Source: Sphingobacterium alimentarium (GTDB taxonomy: Bacteria > Bacteroidota > Bacteroidia > Sphingobacteriales > Sphingobacteriaceae). From it: a DNA stretch of 35,592 nt. Below the pieces are notes generated by a model. It saw only the letters and a list, made by a program, of their open reading frames with translations. It was not told where the DNA came from and made no database searches. Made by a program: the position numbers and the translations under genes. This document shows positions 23,932 through 32,401 of this stretch, one piece after another. How positions within the stretch are numbered: position 1 is the stretch's first letter; the number at the start of each line of letters is the position of its first letter. The stretch is from assembly GCF_004342685.1 (NCBI RefSeq), contig NZ_SMBZ01000040.1:1-35592 (forward strand), given 5' to 3'.

Positions 23932-24936
23932 TTGAAATACATTAGTGCCATATTCTTCATTCTTGCGGCGGTTAGTTCTTTAGGAGCAGCTAGTCGTGAC
24001 ATGCAGGTTTATGGCATTTCTGGTGTAGCACAAGGGACCACTTATTCGATAAAGTACTATTCCGAACGTGAGCTAATCAAACAACAATCTATTGATAGCA
24101 TTTTTAACGTAATTGATCAGTCTATGTCGCTGTATAAAGCACATTCGGCGATTAATACGTTTAATAAACCTACAGTACTATCCATGGAGTTGGACGCTCA
24201 TATGTTACGTGTGGTAGAAGCGAGTTTTCACTACAACAAATTGACGCAGGGATATTTTGATATTACCTTATATCCGTTGCTTCAGCTGTGGGGATTTGGA
24301 CCCCAGGGATTTGGAAAACTGCCTTTGGATCATCAAATTGACAGTGTAAAAAAACTTATTGGAATTGATAAAATCCATCTAAATGGAAAAGTCCTTACCA
24401 AGCAGCAGTCCCATGTAAGCATAGATCTAAACGGGATTGCTCAAGGTTATACCGTGGATGTTGTCGCCGATTATTTAACCCGGTCGGGATTACAGTCTTT
24501 TCTGGTAGAAGTAGGGGGCGAGATATATGCAAAGGGATTAAAAAGTGATAATTCAGCTTATAAAATAGAGATACAGCGGCCGCCTGGAGATCAAGCCTTG
24601 AATTATAAGGTAATGTTGAAAGATATGGCGATCACTACATCAGGAAGTTATGAGAAATACCGTACAGTGAATGGTCAACATTATTCCCATCATATGGACC
24701 CTTTCAAAGGGGATCCTGTGTTGAATAATGTGCTTTCAGTCACTGTAATAGCAAGAACAGCTATGGAAGCCGATGCTCTAGATAATTATTTAATGTATTT
24801 AAATCCTCAGGAGGCTTTGTCATTCGTGGAGAAATTACCACAAGTGGAAGCATATATAATATATTCTGAAAATAATACGTTAAAAGAATTGCAAAGCTCA
24901 GGTTTTAATAATTATATTTATAACATACAATCGTAA
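23932..24936 (+). CDS. ApbE-family FAD:protein FMN transferase
   Basis: A 334-residue exported protein with a signal peptide (MKYISAIFFILAAVSSLGAA). ApbE covalently attaches FMN from FAD to Ser/Thr of target proteins. Landmarks are DQSMSLYKAHSAINTFN near 63-79, DLNGIAQGYTVDVVADYL (family: DLGGIAKGYAVD) near 164-181, a TSGSYEKYRTVNG region and SHHMDPFKGDPV, and the C-terminal EADALDNYLMYL in place of TADAL. The start is TTG at 23932, 4 bp after the upstream stop; no ATG fits the signal peptide. No FMN_bind-type target with the usual flavinylation site is visible among the neighbours. Confidence 0.88.
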   Translation: MKYISAIFFILAAVSSLGAASRDMQVYGISGVAQGTTYSIKYYSERELIKQQSIDSIFNVIDQSMSLYKAHSAINTFNKPTVLSMELDAHMLRVVEASFHYNKLTQGYFDITLYPLLQLWGFGPQGFGKLPLDHQIDSVKKLIGIDKIHLNGKVLTKQQSHVSIDLNGIAQGYTVDVVADYLTRSGLQSFLVEVGGEIYAKGLKSDNSAYKIEIQRPPGDQALNYKVMLKDMAITTSGSYEKYRTVNGQHYSHHMDPFKGDPVLNNVLSVTVIARTAMEADALDNYLMYLNPQEALSFVEKLPQVEAYIIYSENNTLKELQSSGFNNYIYNIQS

Positions 24937-24951
24937 ACCTAACGAACATTT

Positions 24952-25872
24952 ATGAGAAGATCTGATTTTCTAAAAAACTCTGGCTTGTTGCTTTCGGGTA
25001 CTTTATTGTCAAGTAACCTTTCGGCAGAATCCACGTCAGACTTGCCTGAGCCCATGAAATCATCCCCATTTAAACTAGATTACGCCCCTCACCAAGGCAT
25101 GTTTGCAGCAAGCGCTGGCAAAAACTTCTTGGATGAAATTCAATATATGTATGACCTTGGTTTTCGCAGTATCGAAGACAATGGAATGACAGGGCGTCCG
25201 GTAGAAGAGCAAAAAAAAGTAGGAGAATTATTAGCAAAACTAGGTATGCGTATGGGCGTATTTGTCGTGCCAAAAGGTGGCAACGGGCAAAATACGCTTG
25301 CAGCAAATAAGCAGGAGCATATCGATATATTTTTGAAAGGCTGCCGCGAATCTGTGGAAGTCGCTAAACGCGTCAATGCCAAATGGGTTACCGTCGTGCC
25401 TGGAGATTACCAGCGTGAATTACCCTTGGGCGTGCAGACAGCCAATGTCATCGAAGCCCTCAAAAAAGGTACTGAAATATTCGAACCGCACGGTATTACA
25501 ATGGTCTTAGAACCATTAAGTGATACTCCAAATTTGTTTTTGAGATACACGGATCAAACTTATGAAATTTGTAAAGCTGTAGATAGTCCTTCATGCAAAA
25601 TTTTGTATGATGCTTATCATCAGCAAAAAAACGAAGGTAACCTAATCAATTTGATGAATCAATGTTGGTCAGAGATTGCTTATATTCAGGTGGGTGACAA
25701 TCCAGGACGTAGAGAGCCGTACACGGGAGAGATCAATTACCGCAATGTGTTCAAGTGGCTTTATAATAAAGGGTATAAAGGAATCATTGGCATGGAGCAC
25801 GGTATGTCCAAATCAGGAAAAGAAGGAGAAGATATTTTGGTTGCGGCGTATAGAGAAGCCGATAAATTTTAA
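24952..25872 (+). CDS. Tat-exported sugar phosphate isomerase/epimerase-like TIM barrel
   Basis: A 306-residue protein of the xylose-isomerase-like (hydroxypyruvate isomerase/AP-endonuclease-2) superfamily with a Tat signal at the extreme N-terminus (MRRSDFLKNSGLLLSG). Barrel-strand motifs are YDLGFRSIEDNG near 68, VTVVPGDYQ near 145, MVLEPLS near 183 (metal-binding Glu), KILYDAYHQQ near 217 (Asp/His), IAYIQVGDNPGRREP near 243 and GMEHG near 283 (Glu/His). The metal ligands look intact. Because it is exported, a phosphorylated substrate is unlikely; cleavage or isomerisation of a 3-keto sugar is the better inference. It lies 15 bp after apbE-like and 24 bp before the MFS gene. Confidence 0.86.
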   Translation: MRRSDFLKNSGLLLSGTLLSSNLSAESTSDLPEPMKSSPFKLDYAPHQGMFAASAGKNFLDEIQYMYDLGFRSIEDNGMTGRPVEEQKKVGELLAKLGMRMGVFVVPKGGNGQNTLAANKQEHIDIFLKGCRESVEVAKRVNAKWVTVVPGDYQRELPLGVQTANVIEALKKGTEIFEPHGITMVLEPLSDTPNLFLRYTDQTYEICKAVDSPSCKILYDAYHQQKNEGNLINLMNQCWSEIAYIQVGDNPGRREPYTGEINYRNVFKWLYNKGYKGIIGMEHGMSKSGKEGEDILVAAYREADKF

Positions 25873-25896
25873 TAGAGATTACTCACTTATAAACAT

Positions 25897-27135
25897 ATGA
25901 ACTCAATTCTTAAAACTAAATTATCATTCATGATGTTCCTCGAATTTTTTATTTGGGGGGCATGGTTCGTTACACTGGGCACATACTTAAGTACCTTGAA
26001 TGCAACAGGACTACAAACGGCGAGTGTGTTTTCTACGCAGTCGTGGGGCGCTATCATAGCACCATTTATTATAGGAATGATTGCGGATAGATACTTTAAT
26101 GCGGAGCGTATTTTAGGTGTTTTACACCTTGTGGGCGCTTTTTTAATGTATCAATTGTATCAAAGCGATTCTATTGATTCGTTCTATCCCTATGTATTGG
26201 GTTATATGATTTTATTTATGCCGACACTTTCTTTGGTGAATTCAGTTTCATTCCGCCAAATGAAAAACCCGGAAAAGGAATTTTCGCTGATTCGGATCTT
26301 TGGAACGATCGGCTGGATCGTAGCGGGATTATCTATTAGTTATGTTTTCAAATGGGATTCAGAGGCTGCTATTGGCCAAGGAATGTTAAGAAATACTTTT
26401 CTAGTGGCATCAATAGCTTCTTTGGTACTGGGTGTATTTAGTTTTGCACTTCCAAAGACTCCTCCGGTGACAGTAAATACAAATGAAAAGAAAACCATTT
26501 CGCAGATGCTTGGATTGGATGCGATCTCTTTGCTTAAAGACCGTAATTTCTTAGTATTCGTAGTTTCCTCTGTATTAATCTGTATTCCATTGGCATTCTA
26601 TTACCAATATGCAAATCAGTTTTTGACAGAAGTAGGCATGGAGAATTCAACAGGTAAGATGACTATAGGTCAGATTTCAGAAGCTTTATGTTTATTGTTG
26701 TTGCCTGTGTTTTTTACACGTTTTGGTTTCAAAAATACGATCCTATTGGGAATGTTTTGTTGGGCATTGCGCTACTTACTATTTGCTTTTGGAGATGCTG
26801 GAGAAATGACATTTATGTTGTTGTTCGGTATTGCTCTACACGGTATTTGTTATGACTTTTTCTTTGTGTCAGGACAGATTTATACCGATTCAAAAGCAGG
26901 AGTGCAAAATAAAAGTGCTGCACAAGGACTTATCACTTTAGCTACGTATGGTGTAGGCCAGCTCATTGGATTTTGGGTAGCGGGTTACGTAAGTGATATG
27001 TACGCAGATATTAAGGGAGAAAGCATTGCGCAATTCTGGAATCAGCTGTGGATAGTACCAGCGATTATTGCGGGTGTAGTGATGTTGTTATTTATGATTT
27101 TCTTCAAAAATGAGAAAGTCAGTAATGTAGAATAG
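25897..27135 (+). CDS. MFS permease, nucleoside:H+ symporter type
   Basis: A 412-residue inner-membrane protein with about twelve transmembrane helices. LSFMMFLEFFIWGAWFVTLG near 9-28, MIADRYFNAERILGVLHL near 61-78, FRQMKNPEKEFSLIRIFGTIGWI near 118-140 and a C-terminal hydrophobic run fit the Nuc_H_symport (NupG-like) family. Many Bacteroidota members of this group sit in sugar-catabolism clusters and not near nucleoside genes. Here it likely imports the product of the periplasmic enzymes; the substrate is inferred from context only. Confidence 0.86.
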   Translation: MNSILKTKLSFMMFLEFFIWGAWFVTLGTYLSTLNATGLQTASVFSTQSWGAIIAPFIIGMIADRYFNAERILGVLHLVGAFLMYQLYQSDSIDSFYPYVLGYMILFMPTLSLVNSVSFRQMKNPEKEFSLIRIFGTIGWIVAGLSISYVFKWDSEAAIGQGMLRNTFLVASIASLVLGVFSFALPKTPPVTVNTNEKKTISQMLGLDAISLLKDRNFLVFVVSSVLICIPLAFYYQYANQFLTEVGMENSTGKMTIGQISEALCLLLLPVFFTRFGFKNTILLGMFCWALRYLLFAFGDAGEMTFMLLFGIALHGICYDFFFVSGQIYTDSKAGVQNKSAAQGLITLATYGVGQLIGFWVAGYVSDMYADIKGESIAQFWNQLWIVPAIIAGVVMLLFMIFFKNEKVSNVE

Positions 27136-27167
27136 ATTTTTTTTAAACAATATAAGCTTAAATACTA

Positions 27168-28856
27168 ATGGTAGAGAATAATACTTATGATGCAATAGTA
27201 ATTGGGTCAGGAATTAGTGGCGGATGGGCGGCTAAAGAACTAACAGAAAAGGGTCTGAAAACAATTATGTTAGAGCGTGGCCGTAATGTAGAACATATTA
27301 AAGATTATACATCAGCAACGAAAGACCCTTGGGATTTTCCGCATGCAGGAGGACGTACACAAGAGATGATCCAAGATTATCCCGTTCTAAAGCGTGATTA
27401 TCCATTGAACGAAAAGAACCTCAGTTTTTGGGTGAATGAGAAAGAAAGCCCATATAGTGAGTTGAAAAGATTTGACTGGTATAGAGGTTATCATGTGGGA
27501 GGAAGATCATTGATGTGGGGACGTCAGTCTTACCGCTTAGGTGATTTAGACTTCGAAGCGAATCAACGTGATGGTCATGGTGTAGATTGGCCTATCCGCT
27601 ATAAGGATATCGCACCTTGGTATAGCTATGCAGAGAAATTTGCGGGTATATCAGGAAATAGAGACGGTGTTCCAAGTTTACCGGATGGGGATTATATGCC
27701 TGCTATGCCGATGAACATTGTGGAAAAAGATTTAGCAGCACGCTTACGCAATATGTACGAAGGCAAGCGCTATTTCATTATGGGTAGAACAGCCAATATT
27801 ACGGTGCCTCATAATGGTAGAGCAAATTGTCAATATCAAAATAGATGTTGGGAAGGCTGTAACTTCGGTGCATATTTCAGTACGCAATCAGCTACGCTTC
27901 CTGCAGCTATGAAGACGGGTAAGTTGACGTTGAGACCATTTTCTATTGTAACGCGTATTCTGTATGATAAAGATACTCAAAAGGCAAAAGGCGTAGAAAT
28001 TATTGATGCGGAAACAAACCAAACGTATGAATTCTATGCGAAAGTGGTATTCGTATGTGCTTCTGCACTGAATTCTGCTTGGGTTTTGATGAATTCTGCA
28101 ACAGACGTGTGGGAAGGTGGATTGGGCAGTAGCAGTGGCGAATTAGGCCACAACCTGATGGATCACCACTTCCGTTGTGGTGCGGGTGGTCGCGTAGAAG
28201 GTTATCTGGATAAAACCATCTATGGTCGTCGCGCGAATGGTCTGTATGTACCAAGATTTGTGAATATCGATGGTGATAGTAAAAAACGCGATTACGTGCG
28301 TGGATTTGGTTACCAAGGTAGTGCAGGTCGTGGTAGAGCATGGAGTTCAGAAGAAGAGAAATATGTAGGCGGTGCATTTAAGGATGCGATCTGCGAACCA
28401 GGTGATTGGACTGTAGGTTTTGGAGCTTTCGGCGAGATCCTTCCTTATCATGACAACTATATCAAACTGGATAAAGATAAAAAAGATAAATGGGGACTTC
28501 CAGTATTGGCTTTCCACGCTGAAATCAAAGAAAATGAGATTAAAATGCGTCAGGATATGCAATATGAAATGAAGGAAATGCTTGACAGTCTGGGTGTGAA
28601 GGATACCTACGTATATGACAATGTATATGGTTTCGGTCAAGGGATACATGAGATGGGAACTGCTCGTATGGGCCGTGATCCAAAATCATCGGTATTGAAT
28701 GGGAACAACCAAGTATGGGATGCGAAGAATGTATTCGTTACTGATGGTGCGGCCATGACTTCTGGTGGATGTGTCAATCCTTCATTGACCTATATGGCAT
28801 TAACAGCGAGAGCCGTGGATTTTGCTGTAAACGAGTTGAAAAAAGGTAATTTATAG
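27168..28856 (+). CDS. GMC-family flavin oxidoreductase with Fe-S cysteine motif (glucoside 3-dehydrogenase-like)
   Basis: A 562-residue GMC flavoprotein without its own signal peptide. The FAD motif IVIGSGISGGWAAKEL is at 11-26, LMWGRQSYR near 115, and the catalytic pair is His494 (IHEMGTARMG) and Asn537 (CVNPSLTYMAL). Cys221, Cys227 and Cys231 form CX5CX3C, the spacing of the [3Fe-4S] cluster in the Burkholderia FAD-glucose dehydrogenase large subunit as I remember it. The gluconate 2-dehydrogenase subunit 3 gene follows one gene later, so both should form a complex exported through the small subunit's Tat signal. Glucoside 3-dehydrogenases from Sphingobacterium-type bacteria belong to this family, so C3 oxidation of glycosides is a good inference. 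Gluconate, glucose or another sugar cannot be excluded. Confidence 0.88.
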   Translation: MVENNTYDAIVIGSGISGGWAAKELTEKGLKTIMLERGRNVEHIKDYTSATKDPWDFPHAGGRTQEMIQDYPVLKRDYPLNEKNLSFWVNEKESPYSELKRFDWYRGYHVGGRSLMWGRQSYRLGDLDFEANQRDGHGVDWPIRYKDIAPWYSYAEKFAGISGNRDGVPSLPDGDYMPAMPMNIVEKDLAARLRNMYEGKRYFIMGRTANITVPHNGRANCQYQNRCWEGCNFGAYFSTQSATLPAAMKTGKLTLRPFSIVTRILYDKDTQKAKGVEIIDAETNQTYEFYAKVVFVCASALNSAWVLMNSATDVWEGGLGSSSGELGHNLMDHHFRCGAGGRVEGYLDKTIYGRRANGLYVPRFVNIDGDSKKRDYVRGFGYQGSAGRGRAWSSEEEKYVGGAFKDAICEPGDWTVGFGAFGEILPYHDNYIKLDKDKKDKWGLPVLAFHAEIKENEIKMRQDMQYEMKEMLDSLGVKDTYVYDNVYGFGQGIHEMGTARMGRDPKSSVLNGNNQVWDAKNVFVTDGAAMTSGGCVNPSLTYMALTARAVDFAVNELKKGNL

Positions 28857-28873
28857 AATTGAAATAGACTATA

Positions 28874-30298
28874 ATGGAAAACAAAAGTAGAAGAGATTTT
28901 ATCAAAACTGCTGCAATCGGTGCAGCAGGCATTACTATAGTACCTCGACATGTATTAGGTGGTACAGGATTCAGAGCTCCAAGTGACATGCTACAAGTTG
29001 CCTCTATTGGTGTAGGTGGTATGGGCGGTTCGGATGTAAATAATATTCACGGTAGTGGTAAAGCTAATATAGCTTTCTTATGTGATGTGGATACAGCAAG
29101 AGCCAAAGGTAGCGTACAGAAATTCCCGAAAGCGAAATTCTATACCGACTTCCGTGAGATGCTGGACAAAGAACACAAAAATATCGATGGAGTATCCGTA
29201 TCTACACCGGATCACAACCACGCTATACAAGCGCTAGCTGCTATGGAATTGGGTAAACACGTGTATGTACAAAAACCATTAGCACACGACGTATGGGAAG
29301 CACGTGCTTTGACACATGCTGCAAAAAGATATAAAGTAGTAACACAAATGGGTAACCAAGGTGCTTCGGGCGACGGTGTGCGTCAGATGCGCGAATGGGT
29401 GGATGCAGGTCTGATTGGTGATCTTGTCGAAATCTATGCTTGGACAGACAGACCTGTATGGCCTCAAGGTATTCAATGGCCAGCAGTTAAAGCTAAAGCT
29501 CCCTCAACCTTGGATTGGGACAAATGGTTAGGTACTGCGCCATACACTGAATATTTCGATAAACTTGTTCCTTTCAACTGGCGCGGATGGTGGCCTTATG
29601 GTACAGGTGCATTAGGCGATATGGGTTGTCACAATTTGGAAGCTCCTTTCAGTATCTATGGATTGCAATACGTTAAAGACGTACAGGCAAGTGTAGGTTC
29701 GGTATATGTGGATGAGTTCAAACGTGGATATTTCCCTGAATCATGTCCTCCGTCAAGTTCGGTGACAATGACTTTCCCGAAAACCGCTAAAACTAAAGGT
29801 GATGTGAAAGTACACTGGATGGATGGTGGTATTCAACCTCCTAGACCAGATGAATTAGAACCAAATGAAATCTTTGGTGACGGTGGTAATGGTATCTTAT
29901 TAATAGGTAAAAAAGGTAAAATTTTGGCGGACACATATGCTGCAAATCCAAGATTATTGCCGACTAATAAAACATACCGTACGGTAAAAGAAAAATACGC
30001 ACGCGTACCTAAAGGAGCTAACGGACACTGGGCACAATGGGTGGAAGGCTGTCTTGCGGGATATGGCAACATGGAAATGTCGTCTCCGTTTGAGATTGCA
30101 GGACCATTGACAGAAGCCTTATTGATGGCTAATTTAGCGATCAGAGGTGTTGATTTGCGCGTTGATGGCAAATTCCCTGGCCGCAGTAAAAAATTAATTT
30201 GGGATAATGACAATATGCGAGTTACAAACTTTGATGAAGTGAATCAATATGTAAAACGTACTTATCGTCCGGGTTGGGAAGTTAACTATACATTTTAA
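28874..30298 (+). CDS. Tat-exported Gfo/Idh/MocA-family oxidoreductase (second)
   Basis: A 474-residue oxidoreductase with a Tat signal (SRRDFIKTAAIGAAG, 5-19). The Rossmann motif SIGVGGMGGSD is near 49. The catalytic Lys134 is in VQKPLAHDV, with Gln in place of the usual Glu of EKP, a form common in exported members. The second domain has GTGALGDMGCHNLEAPF near 249 with a conserved His. The fold includes the usual C-terminal block (FPGRSKKLIWDN ... YKRTYRPGW-type tail). It lies between the GMC gene (17 bp) and its small subunit (11 bp), and is divergent from the first Gfo/Idh protein of the cluster. Substrate unknown. Confidence 0.89.
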   Translation: MENKSRRDFIKTAAIGAAGITIVPRHVLGGTGFRAPSDMLQVASIGVGGMGGSDVNNIHGSGKANIAFLCDVDTARAKGSVQKFPKAKFYTDFREMLDKEHKNIDGVSVSTPDHNHAIQALAAMELGKHVYVQKPLAHDVWEARALTHAAKRYKVVTQMGNQGASGDGVRQMREWVDAGLIGDLVEIYAWTDRPVWPQGIQWPAVKAKAPSTLDWDKWLGTAPYTEYFDKLVPFNWRGWWPYGTGALGDMGCHNLEAPFSIYGLQYVKDVQASVGSVYVDEFKRGYFPESCPPSSSVTMTFPKTAKTKGDVKVHWMDGGIQPPRPDELEPNEIFGDGGNGILLIGKKGKILADTYAANPRLLPTNKTYRTVKEKYARVPKGANGHWAQWVEGCLAGYGNMEMSSPFEIAGPLTEALLMANLAIRGVDLRVDGKFPGRSKKLIWDNDNMRVTNFDEVNQYVKRTYRPGWEVNYTF

Positions 30299-30309
30299 TA
30301 GACTTAGAG

Positions 30310-30939
30310 ATGAATAGAAGAGAAGCGTTACAACGAGTAGCTATGATCCTAGGAGGATCCATAGTAGGGGCCAATTTATTTTTAGAAGGTTGTACTCGTC
30401 CGGCTACCAAAGAAGTAGCGGTATTGTTCGAAGATAAAATGATTGATAGATTAGGCGATTTAGCAGATGCAATATTGCCACCTACTTCTACACCTGGCGC
30501 TAAGGAAGCAGGTGTGGGAAGCTTTATTCCTGTGATGGTAAGAGATTGCTACACGGAGAAAGAGCAAAAAGCATTTATGGAAGGTTTCGAAACTTTAGAT
30601 AAAAAATGTCAAGAAGTAAAAGGTAAAGCCTTTGCTGAATTGAGCATCGAAGAGAGAACAGCAGTAGCAGAAGTTCTGGACAAAGAAGCTTCGGAATACA
30701 ACACGAAGAAAAATGAGCGTGAGAAAGATTACGTAGAGAAAAACTCAGTGAAACAAAATGAACTATATAAGGACTTAGAATTAGATCCAAAACATTGGTT
30801 CTCGATGTTCAAAGAACTTACTCTTACGGGTTACTTCAATTCCGAACTAGGCTTAACTAAAGCGCTAAGATATGTAAAGGTGCCAGGCAGATACGATGGT
30901 GAATATCCTTACAAAAAAGGAGATAAAGCCTTTGCCTAA
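30310..30939 (+). CDS. Gluconate 2-dehydrogenase subunit 3 family protein
   Basis: A 209-residue small subunit with a Tat-type signal (NRREALQRVAMILGG, 2-16) and a possible lipobox (LEGC near 27). The body has the family pattern DRLGDLADAILPPTSTPGAKEAGVGSFIPVMVRDCY (residues 46-81, key signature ILPPTxTPGA) and KHWFSMFKELTLTGYFNSELG near 159-179. This subunit is needed for export and assembly of the large GMC subunit, which lacks a signal. It is the last gene of the cluster and is followed by a terminator at 30947-30977. Confidence 0.9.
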   Translation: MNRREALQRVAMILGGSIVGANLFLEGCTRPATKEVAVLFEDKMIDRLGDLADAILPPTSTPGAKEAGVGSFIPVMVRDCYTEKEQKAFMEGFETLDKKCQEVKGKAFAELSIEERTAVAEVLDKEASEYNTKKNEREKDYVEKNSVKQNELYKDLELDPKHWFSMFKELTLTGYFNSELGLTKALRYVKVPGRYDGEYPYKKGDKAFA

Positions 30940-30946
30940 ACAAATG

Positions 30947-30977
30947 AAAGGCGAAACGTTGGTTTCGCCTTTTTTTA
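30947..30977 (+). terminator. Rho-independent terminator of the oxidoreductase operon
   Basis: AAAGGCGAAAC at 30947-30957 pairs with its complement at 30962-30972 around a 4-base loop and runs into a T-run. It lies 7 bp after the stop of the small-subunit gene. Confidence 0.9.
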
Positions 30978-31023
30978 TTGCCAATCAGACTCGGATTTAG
31001 TCTGATAATATTTAGGTATTTGT

Positions 31024-31031
31024 TAAGTTTG
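31024..31031 (+). promoter_or_regulatory. Candidate pyrC -7 element
   Basis: TAAGTTTG matches TAnnTTTG exactly, 35 bp before ATG 31067. No TTTG lies at the expected -33 distance. Confidence 0.4.
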
Positions 31032-31066
31032 TAAGTATATTACTCATTACTTATCAATAAAACAGA

Positions 31067-32401
31067 ATGTCAACACTACTTATAAAAAATGCACAAGTTG
31101 TAAATGAAGGAACTACTAAAGTTTTGGATGTATACATCAAAAACGGAAGGATAGAGAAACTGGCTCCACAACTTGACATTCAAGCCGATCAAGAGATTAA
31201 TGCGGAAGGTTTGCACTTACTGCCCGGAATAATTGATGATCAAGTGCATTTTCGGGAGCCAGGACTCACTTACAAAGCCAATATCTATACCGAAAGTCGT
31301 GCTGCGGTTGCCGGAGGAACGACTTCTTTTATGGAAATGCCCAACACCGTTCCCAATACGCTGACTCAAAAATTGCTTCAGGATAAATACGATATAGGTC
31401 AAGATTCTTCTTTGGCCAATTATTCATTTTTTATGGGAGCTGCGAATGATAACTTGGATGAAGTTCTCAAAACAAATCCACGTGATGTATGCGGTATTAA
31501 GGTGTTTATGGGTTCTTCTACGGGCAATATGTTGGTGGATAATGAAACAGCACTTGAGAATATCTTCAAAAATGCACCTACATTAGTAGCTACACATTGT
31601 GAAGATGAAGCCACTATCAAAGCTAATCTCGCGGCTTACAAAGAGAAGTATGGCGATAATATCAGCATCGATATGCATCCCCTGATCCGCTCGGCTGAAG
31701 CCTGCTATTTGTCTTCATCAAAGGCCGTAGAATTAGCCAAAAAGAATAATACACGTCTTCATATTTTACATATATCGACAGGAAAGGAAACTTTTCTGTT
31801 TGATAATTCACTTCCGTTGGAACAAAAGAAAATTACGGCTGAGGCTTGTGTGCATCACTTATGGTTTTCTGATCAAGATTATGCCCGCAAAGGAAACTAT
31901 ATCAAGTGGAATCCTGCGGTGAAAACATCCTCCGATCGCTCCAAAATATTGCAAGCGGTATTGGATGGTCGTATTGATGTAATCGCTACGGATCATGCGC
32001 CGCATACCATCGAGGAAAAAGAACAGCCTTACTTGCAAGCTCCCTCAGGCGGACCGTTGGTGCAACATGCCTTATTGGCTCTGTTGGATATGGTACAGCA
32101 AGGTAAATTGACATTAGAACAACTCGTCCAAAAGACAGCACATAACACGGCTCTGTGTTTCCAAATAGAACAACGCGGATTTATCCGTGAAGGATATTGG
32201 GCAGATTTGGTATTGGTCGATTTGAATACACCTTATCGGGTCAACCGTCACAATATCTTATCAAAATGCGGTTGGTCACCTTTTGAGGATCATACTTTCC
32301 AATCTACTATCGAACACACGATCGTATCGGGGAATTTGGCCTATTCCAAAGGACAAATTATTGAAGTAGGTTCGGGACACCGATTATTATTCAACAGATA
32401 A
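31067..32401 (+). CDS. pyrC: Dihydroorotase
   Basis: A 444-residue amidohydrolase that closes carbamoyl-aspartate to dihydroorotate. Landmarks are IIDDQVHFREPG (55-66), EMPNTVPNTL near 90, CGIKVFMGSSTGNMLVD near 142, ATHCED near 174, LHILHIST near 234 and IDVIATDHAPHT near 304. The metal-binding HxH of typical dihydroorotases reads Q59-V-H61, so one His is replaced by Gln. From memory this is usual in Bacteroidota dihydroorotases and so probably a lineage feature and not decay. Other amidohydrolases (hydantoinase or allantoinase) are alternatives. The stop TAA overlaps the next gene's ATG by one base. Confidence 0.9.
   Translation: MSTLLIKNAQVVNEGTTKVLDVYIKNGRIEKLAPQLDIQADQEINAEGLHLLPGIIDDQVHFREPGLTYKANIYTESRAAVAGGTTSFMEMPNTVPNTLTQKLLQDKYDIGQDSSLANYSFFMGAANDNLDEVLKTNPRDVCGIKVFMGSSTGNMLVDNETALENIFKNAPTLVATHCEDEATIKANLAAYKEKYGDNISIDMHPLIRSAEACYLSSSKAVELAKKNNTRLHILHISTGKETFLFDNSLPLEQKKITAEACVHHLWFSDQDYARKGNYIKWNPAVKTSSDRSKILQAVLDGRIDVIATDHAPHTIEEKEQPYLQAPSGGPLVQHALLALLDMVQQGKLTLEQLVQKTAHNTALCFQIEQRGFIREGYWADLVLVDLNTPYRVNRHNILSKCGWSPFEDHTFQSTIEHTIVSGNLAYSKGQIIEVGSGHRLLFNR

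Noticed and set aside
28000..28377. A 125-residue minus-strand open frame opposite the GMC gene
   Set aside because: His/Leu-rich composition typical of an antisense shadow, with no start context or motif.
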